Shown piece after piece: positions 21,333 to 32,825 of a DNA stretch of 64,000 bases (its first letter is position 1; every line of letters begins with the position of its first letter). The stretch comes from Blepharisma stoltei (lineage: Eukaryota > Ciliophora > Heterotrichea > Heterotrichida > Blepharismidae), in the NCBI GenBank assembly GCA_914767885.1, contig CAJZBQ010000048.1, positions 248,001 through 312,000 of the forward strand, written 5' to 3'. Below the pieces are notes generated by a model, which saw only the letters and a program-made list of their open reading frames with translations, was not told the origin of the DNA and made no database searches. The position numbers were made by a program, and so were the translations under genes.

Positions 21333-23662
21333 ATGAAGGGATTTAAAGCGGACGATCAATCTCCTAATAAATTTGTCACTACCTATGCGCAGCATTGGTG
21401 GCTAAGATTCAAAAATCCAATAAGCGAAAAGAGATTTGTTGATAAGCTGTTTTCTCATCAGAAAACTTGGCCAGTAGCAATTTTTATATCTTTGATTTTT
21501 GCAATATCTCTATTATTGCTGGGAAGAGAAATGACAGTATTATCAATATATCTATCACTCTTGTCAATATTGATATTTCTCACAATAAAAATTGAAAAAT
21601 CGTATATGTGTAGAGCTATCGCAGAAATTATTGTAATCCAATTTATAATAGCGACTATAGGACGTGGCTCTTTACCTGAAATTTATATAGCATTCGTACC
21701 AAGCAGTATCTTAAATTATTATTTTCTAAAGGCCTGAACATGTAGCCTATTCATAAATCTTCTGGAAATATTACTGGTATGAACCATCCGAGATATTTGT
21801 ATGTTTCAAACCACTCTTGTAGTGCTTTTTCATGTTTTTTGTATAGGATATATTGAAAAAGATTTAAAATCCCTATGAGTATTGTATAGGCTTAAGGAAG
21901 AGAAGTGAAGCAGATATGAGCAAGTTCTTAATGAGTCAGAAAATTGTAAATGCGGTATAATAGATGATGAAAAAGTGTCAAATAATGGCCAAAAGAAAAA
22001 AATATCTAAAGTGAATCTGAAAGAAGAAGGTTTCAATCTGCATGTTGAAGTCGCCTGTCTGATAGATGAGATTTATAAAAAGGCATCTAGGAAAGACATC
22101 ACAGTTATCTACTCAAGAGATTCTTCCATTCCTTCATGCACTTTAGGTGATAAGAAATTGTATATTTATATTTTGAGATGCTTATTTGAGGCTGCAATTG
22201 ATTATTCAACTTTAGGGGCTGATTTATTGTTTCATTTAAAAGGGCCATCTTCATATACCGAGGAATGTGGCATTGAATATCAAATTTCTTTTCATTCTGA
22301 AAAAGCAACTCAAGAAGGATTAAACAAACTATTTGTGAATCATGATGCCAATGCTGCTCCAAAATCTAAATCATTTGAAATTCCTATAAAAACCAATAGC
22401 AAGCTATCACTTTTTGGAACAATTTTAGAACTCCTCAAAGGCAGAGTGAATCATTGCTTATTTACAGTAAGTAAGAATAGAGCAATTTTGAGTGTCTTTA
22501 TTCCTATAGTAGGGTCAAAAAAATGAATTGAGCCGACTTTTATCCCTATATACTCTCATCCAGAAATTTTACCTAATAATTCAATTAAATGGAAACCAGA
22601 AAAATTCAAAATCAGTGAAGAATTGTCTAAGAAAAAAAGAAAAACTGTGATACAAATGCCCGAGTATATAGAGCCACCTAAAAATTATGACCCTGTCTCT
22701 AATAAAAAAATACCATATGTCATAGAAATCTTGTCTGAAACATCAAATATTTCAAGCGCTGATTATTCTCAAGACTGCGATGAAAATGTGCAGATTGGAG
22801 CTTGAATCGTAGGATGCTCTAAGACTAATTCTGGAATTCTAACTCCTAGTCCAAGATCATATATTCCTCCCACATTCCAAAATTCCAAATCAATGCCAGA
22901 AAACCAATCCAAGCATATCACATGGCCCTACAAAAAAAAAGTCTTTACCAACAGTAAAGAAAACTCTTTTCCTTCCCCAAATTATACATTATAGAAGTTT
23001 CCTATGTTTGGCGCTGTAAGGCCGATAAATTCTGATCGGAATTTTATCGGTAGGTTGCACCCAAATCAATGCCTTGGTCGGACCAAAAAGCGATTTGGTC
23101 CGACGAACTTGGAAAGCTCCTGGGAAAATGTCTGCGCTTTTAGCGCTATATAGAGGAAACCTCTATAACTGATAATCGTCCAATATTTCGCTTACTTGCA
23201 TGTGATTCTAATGAAAATAATTCATTAAAGACTGAAGCTGGAACTTTTAAAGTTCTTATAGTAGACGATATGGCCTCGCACAGAGAGTTTCTGGAAGTTA
23301 ACCTTTCTGCAATCACACATATAAATGCAGAGCATGCTAAAGATGGAAATGAAGCCTGGAAAATGTATGAAGCCTATGCCAAAAGTGGGTATATGTATAA
23401 AGCAATATTTATGGATTTAATGATGCCTAAGATGGATGGGTATAAATCGACACAAAAAATAAGAAATATTGAAAAGGAAAATGGGCATAACAAAACACTG
23501 ATATGTGGAATGTCAGGAGATAATGATGCGAGAGAAAAATGCTTAAGAGCAGGGATGGATGAATTTTGTAAGCAATATTTAGTAATAAAACCACCTCAAA
23601 TAATTGAGCTGAAAATTATCCTAAGTCGAGTTGGAGCAGAGGTACTCAATGAGAAAGCCTAA
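21333..23662 (+). CDS. Membrane hybrid-histidine-kinase-like protein with receiver domain
   Basis: About 717 residues after removing one 176-bp IES; at least six TGA codons are read as Trp. The N-terminal ~180 residues contain several membrane spans (VAIFISLIFAISLLLLG, IYLSLLSILIFLTI). The middle (DITVIYSRDSSIPSCTLGDKKLYIYILRCLFEAAIDYS) lines up with a HATPase fold, but the N-box Asn is replaced (EAAIDYS) and no H-box with phosphoacceptor His was seen. The C-terminal receiver domain is complete: VLIVDD, phosphoacceptor Asp in FMDLMMPKMDG, and Lys in VIKPP. A degenerate kinase module with an intact receiver is likely; it may be driven by another kinase. Confidence 0.78.
22990..23167. mobile_element. 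TATAG-type palindromic IES
   Basis: 176 bp. Ends TATAGAAGTTTCC and GGAAACCTCTATA. Two further stem-loops sit inside: GGCCGATAAA..TTTATCGG and GGTCGGACCAAA..TTTGGTCCGAC. TA-to-TA excision joins SPNYTL to TDNRPIFRLL, linking the kinase-like part to the receiver domain. Confidence 0.85.
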
Positions 23663-23907
23663 TTTTAATAATTAAAGATATTCAAGAACTCTTTTAAAGG
23701 CAAAAAGATATTTAATTCTTATCATTTTTCTCTAGGTCTGTACAAAGATGCAACTACGCTATTAATATCTAAACAGAATTAGAGTGTATTATCAATTTAA
23801 ATATAATAACTGTAAGCTGCTATTTTCAAAATTTTACGAAAAAACTTAATATAAGGATCTCTTGAAAATGTAAATCAGTAAGGAAATAAATTATTATAAT
23901 TATTTAT

Positions 23908-24510
23908 CTAAATATATTCCACAATCTCCCTAAATGCTCCATTTGAAATTCTTCCAAACGAATTGCTAAATTTATTCACAAATAAAATTCCTTTCCTTTC
24001 TCTCCATAATATAAACCTAGTAAATACAGCTTTGGACTCAGGCTGTTTGCAGTAATCAATTGTAATTTTCCCATTAAGATCTTTCAATAGTGCTGCTTCA
24101 ACATCTGTATTTAAAAATGATTCAATTAAATTTGCATGATTTCCTTTGACTGCTATATGAAATGGATACTGCCATCTCTCATTTTTAATTCTCAGACTTG
24201 CATTATGAGAAATCAGCAGTTTTGCAAGGTCATAATTGCCATTTAATGAAGCAACATGAAGTGCTGTGTTTCCTCCTGAATTTTTCATGTTTGGATCTGC
24301 ACCATTTTGAAGGAGAAGAGAAATCGAGTCAAGATGGTTTGATTGAGCTGCTAGATAGAGAGGAGCATCAGATCGCTTTGTTTGAAGATTTACATTGGCG
24401 CCTGCTTTTATAAAGCATTCGATAAGGCGAGAGTTGCCTGATTTAGCTGCTCTATGAAAGGCTGAGTCTTCAAGTTGAGGATTTTCAGATGTTCGAGGAT
24501 AAGAAATCAT
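23908..24510 (-). CDS. Ankyrin-repeat protein, 200 residues
   Basis: One uninterrupted exon from ATG 24510 to TAA. About four ankyrin repeats: DSAFHRAAKSGNSRLIECFI, APLYLAAQSNHLDSISLLLQ, TALHVASLNGNYDLAKLLI, YPFHIAVKGNHANLIESFL. The C-terminus is not repeat-like. It is a protein-binding module; the partner is unknown. Confidence 0.85.
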   Translation of the reverse strand: MISYPRTSENPQLEDSAFHRAAKSGNSRLIECFIKAGANVNLQTKRSDAPLYLAAQSNHLDSISLLLQNGADPNMKNSGGNTALHVASLNGNYDLAKLLISHNASLRIKNERWQYPFHIAVKGNHANLIESFLNTDVEAALLKDLNGKITIDYCKQPESKAVFTRFILWRERKGILFVNKFSNSFGRISNGAFREIVEYI

Positions 24511-24664
24511 GTATATTTATGGAGATTAATAATAATGTAAAAAATTGATAAAAATTTATTATATAATGATTCTTTTAAAAAAGAGATCAATAGTGCTAGC
24601 CTTTGTGCTATTAATTAGATTGCAACCAACAAGGTATCCTGTCTATTTTTTTACTAATAATATA

Positions 24665-26125
24665 ATGAATTACAAAGGAGATAAAAAGTCCAAACGCACT
24701 GCCAAGCAAACTAGCACTAAGCCAAAGCTATTCAGAAGAAGAACAATGGAAGATACAATACGTGAAGGAAGAGAGTATTTAATCAGATCCAAAATGGACG
24801 CTGAATATATCCCTGACGCTCCAAATATTTCTCCTATTATAAAATTTTCCCAAACCAAAGTAAAAGATGAAGAGCCTGAACCTCTTAAAAGGCCACGAAA
24901 AGACAGCGATTTTGACACACCTAAAAAAATCAGAAAAACAAAAGAAATCAACATTGAACTCTATGTCTCAGAAAACACACAAAGTCAACTCAAAAGCTAT
25001 AAAGTGATTGACGACACATATGATATAAAAAAAGAGGAACTTCAGAATAAACCTCAAAATAGAAAAGAAAAGCCTATAAAACGATTAAATGAAGACTTCG
25101 AAATAGAAAAATTTGAGCCAAAACTTGAGCCTATAGAGATCCCACAAAGTATTCCTTATCAAGAAATAAAGGATGGAACAGATGAAATGGACATTGAAGG
25201 AGCAGAGGAAGAAACCACAACTTCTGAAAATATTTTATCAGCCCATATCATCAAAGAGATTACCTACCAAATTATCTCAAAACCTATCTGTGAATATACA
25301 TCATTGTCTCAATCTAAATCTCTGACTTGCCTACAAAAGCCCCTAAATCCTTTATTAGAAATCAATTCAGAAACTAAATCATTTTCCCTTTCAATCCCTC
25401 CAAAAATCAATCCAATATCTATTTCTTCACACATAACAGCTAAAGTCTCTCTCATCACAATTCCATTAACTTCTCCAATAATAATCCAATCTCAAGCATC
25501 AAATATTTCTGTCCTATCAAAACCAACTATAGAGCCACTGTCAATAATGCAAGAAATCCCCAATGAAACATCAAATATTTCTGCTATGGCCAAACCACAT
25601 ATAGAACTATTATCAATAACAGAAAAAATTCTTACTAAAGCAGCTGAAATAAAACAAGTCCACCCTCCCATGACAATGGAAAAAGAAATCAATGTAGCTG
25701 AAGAATCTACTGAATCTAATTTTAACATGAAAAATGAAGAAAATTTCGAAGAGGTGGCTGAATGTACAATCCCAATGAAAAGGTCAAGGTCTTTTGACAC
25801 TTGTATAGAAGATTGTCCAAGAAAAGAATTAAAAGTCGAAGAAAGCTGCCTAAAAGAAAATTTCCACAGCTTAAATGAAAATACTGAGCCTGAAACTATA
25901 AATGGTGCTCAAGAGATAAGAAGTTCTTCAGAAGATGCAGAAATAATTGAATATGACATGGAAAGCATCAATGTTAAATTCTGACAGTTTAAATTACTCT
26001 CTAAGCCAAGGCTACAAATTGAGCTTTACAAATCCTTAGTAGCTAGAGAAAAAGTGCCTATTTGCTTTGAATCATCTTGTAAATTCAGAGTCCTTCCAGA
26101 GCTGCATGGTCTCAAGATATGTTAA
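24665..26125 (+). CDS. Unknown Lys/Glu/Ile/Ser-rich protein
   Basis: The frame is open from 24545, but ATG 24665 (MNYKGDKKSKRTAKQ) is the more natural start; the upstream part is AT-derived and would add a hydrophobic stretch. About 486 residues. TGA at 25982-25984 is read as Trp, extending the protein by 47 residues to TAA 26123-26125. It contains basic motifs (KRPRKDS, KKIRKTKE) and an internal duplication (SNISVLSKPTIEPLSI / SNISAMAKPHIELLSI). Low complexity; no known domain. It is possibly nuclear. Confidence 0.7.
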
Positions 26126-26284
26126 AGCTTAAATTATTTAAAAACTTTTGTATTTTCTTAGTTTATTATTTTCTATTCAAATTTCTATGAAAAATGCCTC
26201 ATATCATTATTTATTGCTTAAAATGAAGGACCTTCTTCACAACGATAATTATCATTTAATATGTTTCAAGTTAATCCTAATTAT

Positions 26285-26587
26285 CTAGTCATCTGATTCG
26301 GTGTTTACTTCTTCTGCAGAACTGATTATTTTTGCTGAACAAAAATCATATAAAACATCAACAAAACTAATCAAACGCTTTAAGTGTTCGCTAGAAAACT
26401 CTTCGTCTTTTTTCTCTGCTAGGGTTTTCATCTCTTTGAGTAATCTTCGTGTCATTGGCTGAATTGATTTTTCTTCGAGAAGCAGGCTACTCACTGATAC
26501 TATTTGGTACCTTGCTGTTTTGATTTGCTGCTCATTATTGCTTTCGAGGAATGCTTTTCACAGGACAATACCAGGGAAGAAGGACAT
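26285..26587 (-). CDS. Small unknown protein, 100 residues
   Basis: ATG 26587-26585 (MSFFPGIVLWKAFLESNNEQQ), one TGA read as Trp, ending TESDD. A helical, charged protein with no membrane span or motif. A single uninterrupted frame with sensible codon use supports it as real. Confidence 0.6.
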
Positions 26588-26899
26588 AATTATTCTATAA
26601 TTTTTATTTTTAAAATTAATGATTATCGAAAAGTGAGCCAATAATTTGCAATGGTATTCTGCTAAATTTTTAAATAATCATTTTTGATATAAAAAGGGCA
26701 AGAACGTAAACGCATTGAGGGGGAAAAATATTTTAAGGAAAAAAAGATTATAAGCCTTTTCGTAAAAGAAGCCTATATATAGAATTTTCTGCTTCTTAAA
26801 TAAGAAAAAGAATTATTGGTAAGTCTAAAGTTACATTTTTGCATAAATAATCTATAAGAAAATTAAAATGCCATCTTTCAATAAAATATTTACACGTAA
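26588..26899. promoter_or_regulatory. Divergent intergenic region
   Basis: About 310 bp between a minus-strand start and a plus-strand start, so it should hold both promoters. It is AT-rich with no motif I can name and no element termini. Confidence 0.4.
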
Positions 26900-28948
26900 A
26901 TGTTTTATTTGCTCTGCTTATTTGCCTTAGGATGCTCAGCATTATATGAAAACTGCCCTTACGTGAACCACACAGCTAAAGAAGAGCTTGCCAAGATAAT
27001 AGAAAATCCAGATTTTATGACAGTTGACATCATTTACGATCGAGAAGGCGTGTCTTCAAAAGCCCTTGCTGAGGTTGTTGAGCAAGTTTTAGTGAAACTC
27101 CACAATTTTGTCAGGGTCTATGCAATTGATTGCACAGATGATGAAAAACTGTGCCCAGAAAAAGTAAAAGCAGAGTTACCCATTTTTGAAGCTCATGTCC
27201 CAGCTGGGTTAAACCCATATACAGGAAAGCCTCTAGTCCACCAAAGAAGATTTGAAGGCCGAATTGCATATAAAGAAATCTCAGACTTTTTATTGACAAA
27301 TATCCCATATTTGGGTGAAGAACTCAATGAAGACAAAGAAGAATATTTAAAAGAAAAAAACTTAAACCACGTGATTTTGTTTACCAATAAAGATAAAGCT
27401 CCTGTGATGTATAAAGCACTTACTTCACAATTCAGAGGCAGATTGGAGTTTTGGGTGTCTCTGCTAGGAGAAAATGAATATGCAAAGAAATTTGGAGTCA
27501 CTGAGTTTCCGACGATTTTGGTAAAAGTTGGGGAGGAAGCTGCGAAATATCCAGGGAAAAACGACTTTTTTGATATTTCTAAATTTTTAGAACAATATGC
27601 AAAAGAAAGACAAGAGCTAAAACTCAGGAAAAAAGCACCAAAACAAAAGCAGCAAGATGTACCTGAAATCCCAGAAATTCCTATTTTGAATTTAGACGCT
27701 GGCAATTTCAAAGAAAAGCTGGAAGACGGAAAACTTGCAATTGTCCACTTTTATAAAGAAAACCAAGTTGCTGAATGGGACGATATCAAAAAAAATTACA
27801 ACGGTGTCGTTTTGCTTGCAAATTTTCATTGCGGAGGTGGAGCAGAAGAAGATCTTGCAAAATCACTAGGAGTTAAAAAATTTCCATCATTAAGAATATT
27901 CCCAAGCAATCGCAAACGCAAGAGCTTAGAACTCGTGTTTTCAGACCAATATGAGCTGGAAGACGAGATTGCAAGAGAGCTTAAGAGCGATATTATTACT
28001 CTTGCAGACGCAACTGTCAACAGTTTTGTGCGCACAGTAGGTGAAGAACAAAAACTTGGATTACTGTATTTATCAGAAAACTCCCCAAACCTTTATTTCA
28101 GAGGACTATCTGCTGATCCAGCCTTCAAGGATTTCGTTAAATTTGGCTTTTTCAAGAAACCAGAAGCGGAATCTAGAAAAATATTTACCACCAGCAGATT
28201 CCCTACAATAGTTGCTTTTTCAACTCCAGATGAAACTGGAAATTACAAAATTCTTGAATATACAGGGAATCTAAATGACTATGCACAAATGAGCTTCTTT
28301 TTAGACAAACAAGCTATCCCATATATGCTTAAACGCGAAATTAGTCAAGAAATAGATGAAGACAGTGCTGACATTGTGGAATACACAAGTAAAAATTTTG
28401 AAAAAGCCTGTGCTAAAAAAGTTGGTATGTGCGTTATTGGCTTTTTTGAAGGAAATCCAGTAAGTTTTATATAGGAAAACAACCCTGCCCAATTTTCTGT
28501 ATTTAAGAAAGTAAGTCTTTTAATGGAAAAACGAAAAATTCCTTTTCATTTCGGCTGGGTAGATGGTATTTGTCAATATGAGCTTAGAGAAAGCTTTGGA
28601 ATCTCAGAAGCAATGATGCCTAATCTGGCTGTTTATTTCCCTAGTAAGCAAAAATCTGCAAGACTTGTAGGGACTTTTAATGAAGAAGACTTAAATTCTT
28701 TCTTAGAAGGAGTTACAAGAGGTAAAGTGGCAACTGACGATAAGGCAAAAGTCCAAGTAGTTGAAAGAGATTGCAAAGAATTCCATAATAGCTTGAAACA
28801 ACAGAGCGAAGAAGGAAATGATGAACTAATTGCAGAAATCCTGAAGGAAGAAGAAGAAAGAAAGAAAGCTTTAGGCATTGGAGAAAGCACAGGAAAGAAA
28901 GGGAAACGCAAAAAGAGAAGAGGAGTCAGCAAAGCTGATGATTTATAA
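26900..28948 (+). CDS. ER thioredoxin/PDI-like protein, 677 residues
   Basis: The N-terminal ~16 residues (MFYLLCLFALGCSALY) form a signal peptide. Several thioredoxin-fold segments follow: residues ~35-140, ~145-240 (AKKFGVTEFPTILVKVGE), ~265-370 (LAKSLGVKKFPSLRIFP) and ~375-520. The cis-Pro motifs (FPTI, FPSL, FPTIVAF) are kept but no CxxC active site was seen, so redox activity is doubtful. A 15-nt intron at 28460-28474 joins FFEGNP to ENNPAQFSVF. The C-terminus is basic (KKGKRKKRRGVSKADDL) and ends ADDL; KDEL-like retrieval is not obvious. It is probably a chaperone-like or structural ER protein. Confidence 0.78.
28460..28474 (+). other. 15-nt intron
   Basis: GTAAGTTTTATATAG between EGNP and ENNPAQF. 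It removes an in-frame TAG. Confidence 0.9.
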
Positions 28949-29177
28949 TGAATCCATTAGAATAGTATTTTAGCCTTTGATTTCTTGTGATTATTTTTTT
29001 AGAAAATGGACAAAGCTTGTGCTCTTCAGCTGTCTATTTATTAACGTCATAGGATTGAAGATGAGTTTACTATAAAAAAGTACTGAATATATAATATAAA
29101 AATCCTCATTTATTTTATTTTAATTCTTAGAACTTAAACTTAATTATTCAGATTTTTAAAGTTATACTCTCTTCTGC

Positions 29178-29537
29178 AGGGAATAACGTCAGAGCTTGCC
29201 TTTTAACTCCCACTGATGGCATTGAAGCCATCTTATCAAGCAAGCATTCCAGAGGACTCTACTAAGGATAGAAACCCTTTAACTTGTCGCGTTGATCTCG
29301 ATTCTAGCTCGGCTTCAACGCGTGCTCCGCCTAAGAGTTGCACTCATCGGGCGTGGGCAAGCAGCAAAAACAATATGCCTCCTTTCTTCATTGGGCTAGT
29401 TGAAATAATCTATGCAGTAATCCATATTAGCATTGAAGGTAAGATTCACGGATAAAATGAAATTCTGTAATAATAAATCTGAGGAGGAATAATTCTCTAA
29501 GAGAACTAATTCAGTAGGTAGCCATTTTATTATTATG
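29178..29537 (-). mobile_element. SINE-like retroposon, group C-related, intergenic
   Basis: A GC-richer island that shares CGCGTG(C/T)TCCGCCTAAG with group C and ends on the plus strand in the hairpin closed by GCCATTTTATTATTATG. A clean target duplication was not found (TTCTGCAG against TTTGCAG is the best candidate), so the ends are approximate. Confidence 0.55.
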
Positions 29538-29769
29538 TTTTATTCTTTGCAGCATTCAAGAATGAGTTTACCTTGCAAGATATTCGCAGAATTTTAATAG
29601 GAATATATTACTAATAAAGCAATAAATAATATTTGTCTTTTGATAATCTTTGAGTATTCGTTCTTTTTAATTTTTAAGAGACACTACTTTTGCCTTTTCT
29701 TAAAGCTTTCGCTATTTACCATTTTGCCCAAAGCTCCATGAGATTATAAACTTTGAAAATCATAATCTA

Positions 29770-29985
29770 GATATTTTCACAAAAATATGTGCCACCGATG
29801 TGCTAACGGTGTGCCAGCGGTTTGGCTATTTTTTTCCTACAGAGCTTGCGGTCGGTCCTCCCGGCATAGAGCTCCACCAGACATACAAGCAGGCTGCTCT
29901 CCCCTTCACAAGACCCCAGACTCTCGTCTGGCTACAGTTGTTAAGAGGGCTAATTCGTTACACCATTTTATGTGTATATTTTGAT
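29770..29985. mobile_element. GC-rich insert, probable retroposon fragment
   Basis: About 215 bp of clearly higher GC than its flanks, ending CACCATTTTATGTG on the plus strand, similar to the hairpin end of the other retroposons. No convincing target duplication. It lies just upstream of the small Cys/His gene. Confidence 0.4.
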
Positions 29986-30018
29986 TTTCTCACATTTATC
30001 ATCAATAGAAAAGAATTA

Positions 30019-30447
30019 ATGGAATATATTAATTCTGATAAAACAATGGAAATAAGGCCTATGCTGAGCGTGTTTACAAATATGTTTTCTCTCTTGAATA
30101 TGTCTCCTGCAGATTCTGTTTGGCCAATGAGTTTGGTTTTACCGTCGCTTGAAAGATTATCTGGTGTGAACGATAAGAAATTACTTCCTAAAATTCAACA
30201 GGCTGACTCCTCGAAAAGTGAGAATCAGAGCTGCGAAAGAGTGTGCACACACAGAGATAAGAAAATTTATGCAAAAAACATGTGCAATAATTGCTATAGG
30301 CGCTTTGGAAAGGACAAATTAGCTTGAACTTGTCCTCATAGAGATCGCCAGCACTATGCTAAAGGCAAATGTCAGCTTTGCTATTTGAAAGAATATCATA
30401 GATCACGAGTTTTCGAGAAAAGACACAAACGTCAGGACTTGAAATAG
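30019..30447 (+). CDS. Small protein with C-terminal Cys/His repeats
   Basis: ATG 30019 (MEYINSDKTMEIRPM), 142 residues, one TGA read as Trp. The C-terminal half has two copies of a pattern C-x-H-x2-(K/R)-x2-YAK-x2-C-x2-CY (VCTHRDKKIYAKNMCNNCY and TCPHRDRQHYAKGKCQLCY). Spacing of Cys and His suggests zinc binding, possibly in a nuclear protein, but the family name is unknown to me. Confidence 0.65.
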
Positions 30448-30457
30448 ACTGGCTGGT

Positions 30458-31048
30458 TTAATAAATAATATTATATTAGTAGATTACGATGGATATTTAA
30501 AGTCCCCACTTCCTGAAGCGCAGACCATTCCACAGGCAAGTGTGGGGCAGGGTCCCTCAAGGCAGCTTGAACTCGAGCTCCAGTTTTCCGGGAAAGGCAT
30601 TTCCATTTTGACATGGAAAAGCAAGATTTTGAAAGGAATCTCCATTTCCTATCCAAGTGCCGAAATGCTCAACCCTCTGTGCTTCGGCCAGATCGTCCCA
30701 TTGAGGGGAGTCTCTTAGATTGGGGAGACTAAACCCTGAGATCTAGCCTATCTTCCCCCTTTTTCTCCTGATGATCTCCGAGGAAAAAACTGTTTTCGCA
30801 GATACAGGAGCTTAAGCAGGCAAGTCACCTTATCTCTATTAGGCGCCCGCTCTAGACATGGGCGCTGCTGGAAAATAATGCAAAAAACTGCTGCTTGAGT
30901 CAGTCCACTAATCAGCGGAAATAATGGGCCTTTCGCTTAGAGGCTACCCAACCCTTGGACAGCTCTTTGCACCAAAAATCAGCCAGAATATACATAAGGG
31001 CGCCCGCCACGTGTGTTACAGGCAATTTTATGTATATTAATAAATAAT
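30458..31048 (-). mobile_element. SINE-like retroposon, group A, 12-bp target duplication
   Basis: TTAATAAATAAT at 30458-30469 and 31037-31048. The insert begins ATTATATTAGTAGATTACG and matches the 7780-8344 copy along its length (TAGATTACGATGG, GTCCCCACTTCCT, CAAGGCAGCTTGA, CTCCTGATGATCTCCGAGG). It lies 10 bp after the stop of the Cys/His gene, in non-coding DNA. Confidence 0.8.
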
Positions 31049-31284
31049 GATAATTGATAATTTGTTCATTTAAAAATTAAATACCGCCCACAATAATATA
31101 TGATTTTTCGATAAAAAATAATTCCAATTATGACTTCTGTGAGATGTTTTCTACTGCAAATAAGTGTTAGACTATTTTTATATTTATTTAAATATTAATA
31201 TAAATGTGCGAAATATTTGATAATTTATAATTAAAATAGCAGCAAACCCAAAAGTTCTCCAAATTCTTGACAAATTAAGCGAAT

Positions 31285-31590
31285 TACTGACTCCCCTCTT
31301 ACTTAAGCTAATAAATAATTTTGCCTCTTGTTCAGTTTAAAATATTTTATATTAAAGATTTCTTTCGAAATTTAAAATATCCCAATTTGCTAAAATAAAA
31401 TAAGGATGCAGATAATTTATAAATTTATGTTTGAGAATGTAAACTATTTAATATATAATGAAATTAGCTAAATATTAATTTATAATAGTTATCGCTTATA
31501 TATCAAAAATATTTATATTAAAAATTATTTTGCTCACTCACAGTGGCTGGATTTTTTCAATTGTTTTGCTGTTTTAAGATAGCAGAGTTA
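31285..31590. mobile_element. Decayed MITE-type element, intergenic
   Basis: Left end TGACTCCCCTC. The AT core contains the same ATGAAATTAGCT...TATAATAGTTATCGCTTATATATCA block as the other MITEs, and GCTCACTCACAGTGGC lies near the right end. The right junction (CAGAGTTAATC) is uncertain and no coding frame tests it. Confidence 0.5.
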
Positions 31591-31858
31591 ATCGCTATTG
31601 AGAATTAATTTGACAGCATAGAAAAATTAAATACAAATTAGCAAACTTGATATTATAGTATTAAATACATAGTAATTGAGAAATACAATTAGAAATTAAT
31701 CAGTGTTGAAATAATATTTTCTCAACTTATATAAATACTTTATACAAATTTAATTAAATTCGACATTAATTATAAATTTTTTAATTTTCATAATATAACT
31801 ATTTTAGATCTGAGCACAACCTAATCAGGACAAATCTAGCCAAACATTTTATATTTAA

Positions 31859-32632
31859 ATGTACAACGTTTATATTGCAGATAAACTCAGCAAACAAAAA
31901 GAAACAGAAGAAAGCCTTCACGCCCAAGGTTTACTCTACAAAGAAAAGAAAAAGAAGCTCGACGAGTCACTAACCGAAAGTTACCGCAAACGTATGAACG
32001 AAACAATCATTAAGCTTGCAAAAGATTTGGACAATAAGAAAAGTCCTCGCTCATCAAGTGCGACCCCAAGAAAAGTCGTTTTATTTACCCATCGTGGAAG
32101 TCTTAAAGACCAAGATCGAATCAAAGATGCCATCGAAAAATCCAAATGGCTTGATACATCTCCATCTCACAGGCCCATTTTTAGACTGAGGCAGCGAGAC
32201 AAAAGCAAAGAAATTCAGCCACCAATGTACCAAAGGCCACGAACAGTCCATGAACGTCTATTGGATACCATAAAATTTCAAAGAAGCTACTATGACACTT
32301 CTCTGCCACCAAATAGCAATTATAAAACCTTTTATAAAGATTTTACAGGGTCCTCCAAACAAAGTTTTGGGGGTGGAAAAGAAGTAAACAGCTACTATCA
32401 TGTGAAAACTCACTTTAAAACTATTGAAAGCATGGCACTAGACTTGCATAAAACTATACGAAGCGATAATAAGAGCGAGGTGCGGCAGAAAATAGCCCAA
32501 GAAAAGCAAGGATTAACAAAGCAGCTTATGAACCGGACAGTTATATTGCCTGACAATAACAACGAAGTTTCTTTTGAAATCAAAAATCTTAGTGATTTTG
32601 AGATATTCTGTGCTAGATTGAATTTTAAATAA
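31859..32632 (+). CDS. Unknown basic protein, 257 residues
   Basis: ATG 31859 (MYNVYIADKLSKQKE), uninterrupted. Lys/Arg/Ser-rich with helical N-terminus. It contains SSSATPRKVVLFTHRGS and PPMYQRPRTVHERLLD, typical of structural ciliary or cytoskeletal proteins, but no domain is recognised. Confidence 0.7.
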   Translation: MYNVYIADKLSKQKETEESLHAQGLLYKEKKKKLDESLTESYRKRMNETIIKLAKDLDNKKSPRSSSATPRKVVLFTHRGSLKDQDRIKDAIEKSKWLDTSPSHRPIFRLRQRDKSKEIQPPMYQRPRTVHERLLDTIKFQRSYYDTSLPPNSNYKTFYKDFTGSSKQSFGGGKEVNSYYHVKTHFKTIESMALDLHKTIRSDNKSEVRQKIAQEKQGLTKQLMNRTVILPDNNNEVSFEIKNLSDFEIFCARLNFK

Positions 32633-32825
32633 TCTTTACAATTAAAGCTTTAGTCTTCTAAATATAATCAGAGAGAATAATCCTATCAAAGCAAGATGTA
32701 GTTCCTCTGTCAAATGAGCTTCTGCACAAATATCGCGTTTGGAAGCCGAACCTTCACGAAAATTCTTTCCATTTCAAAAAGCAGTTAAAATAGTAATGTA
32801 GCTATTAAATAATAAATATTTTAAC

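Noticed and set aside
29770-30018. Start of the Cys/His gene at 29800 within the GC-rich insert
   Set aside because: The upstream frame is open only because of the insert; ATG 30019 lies after it and fits the AT-rich gene context.
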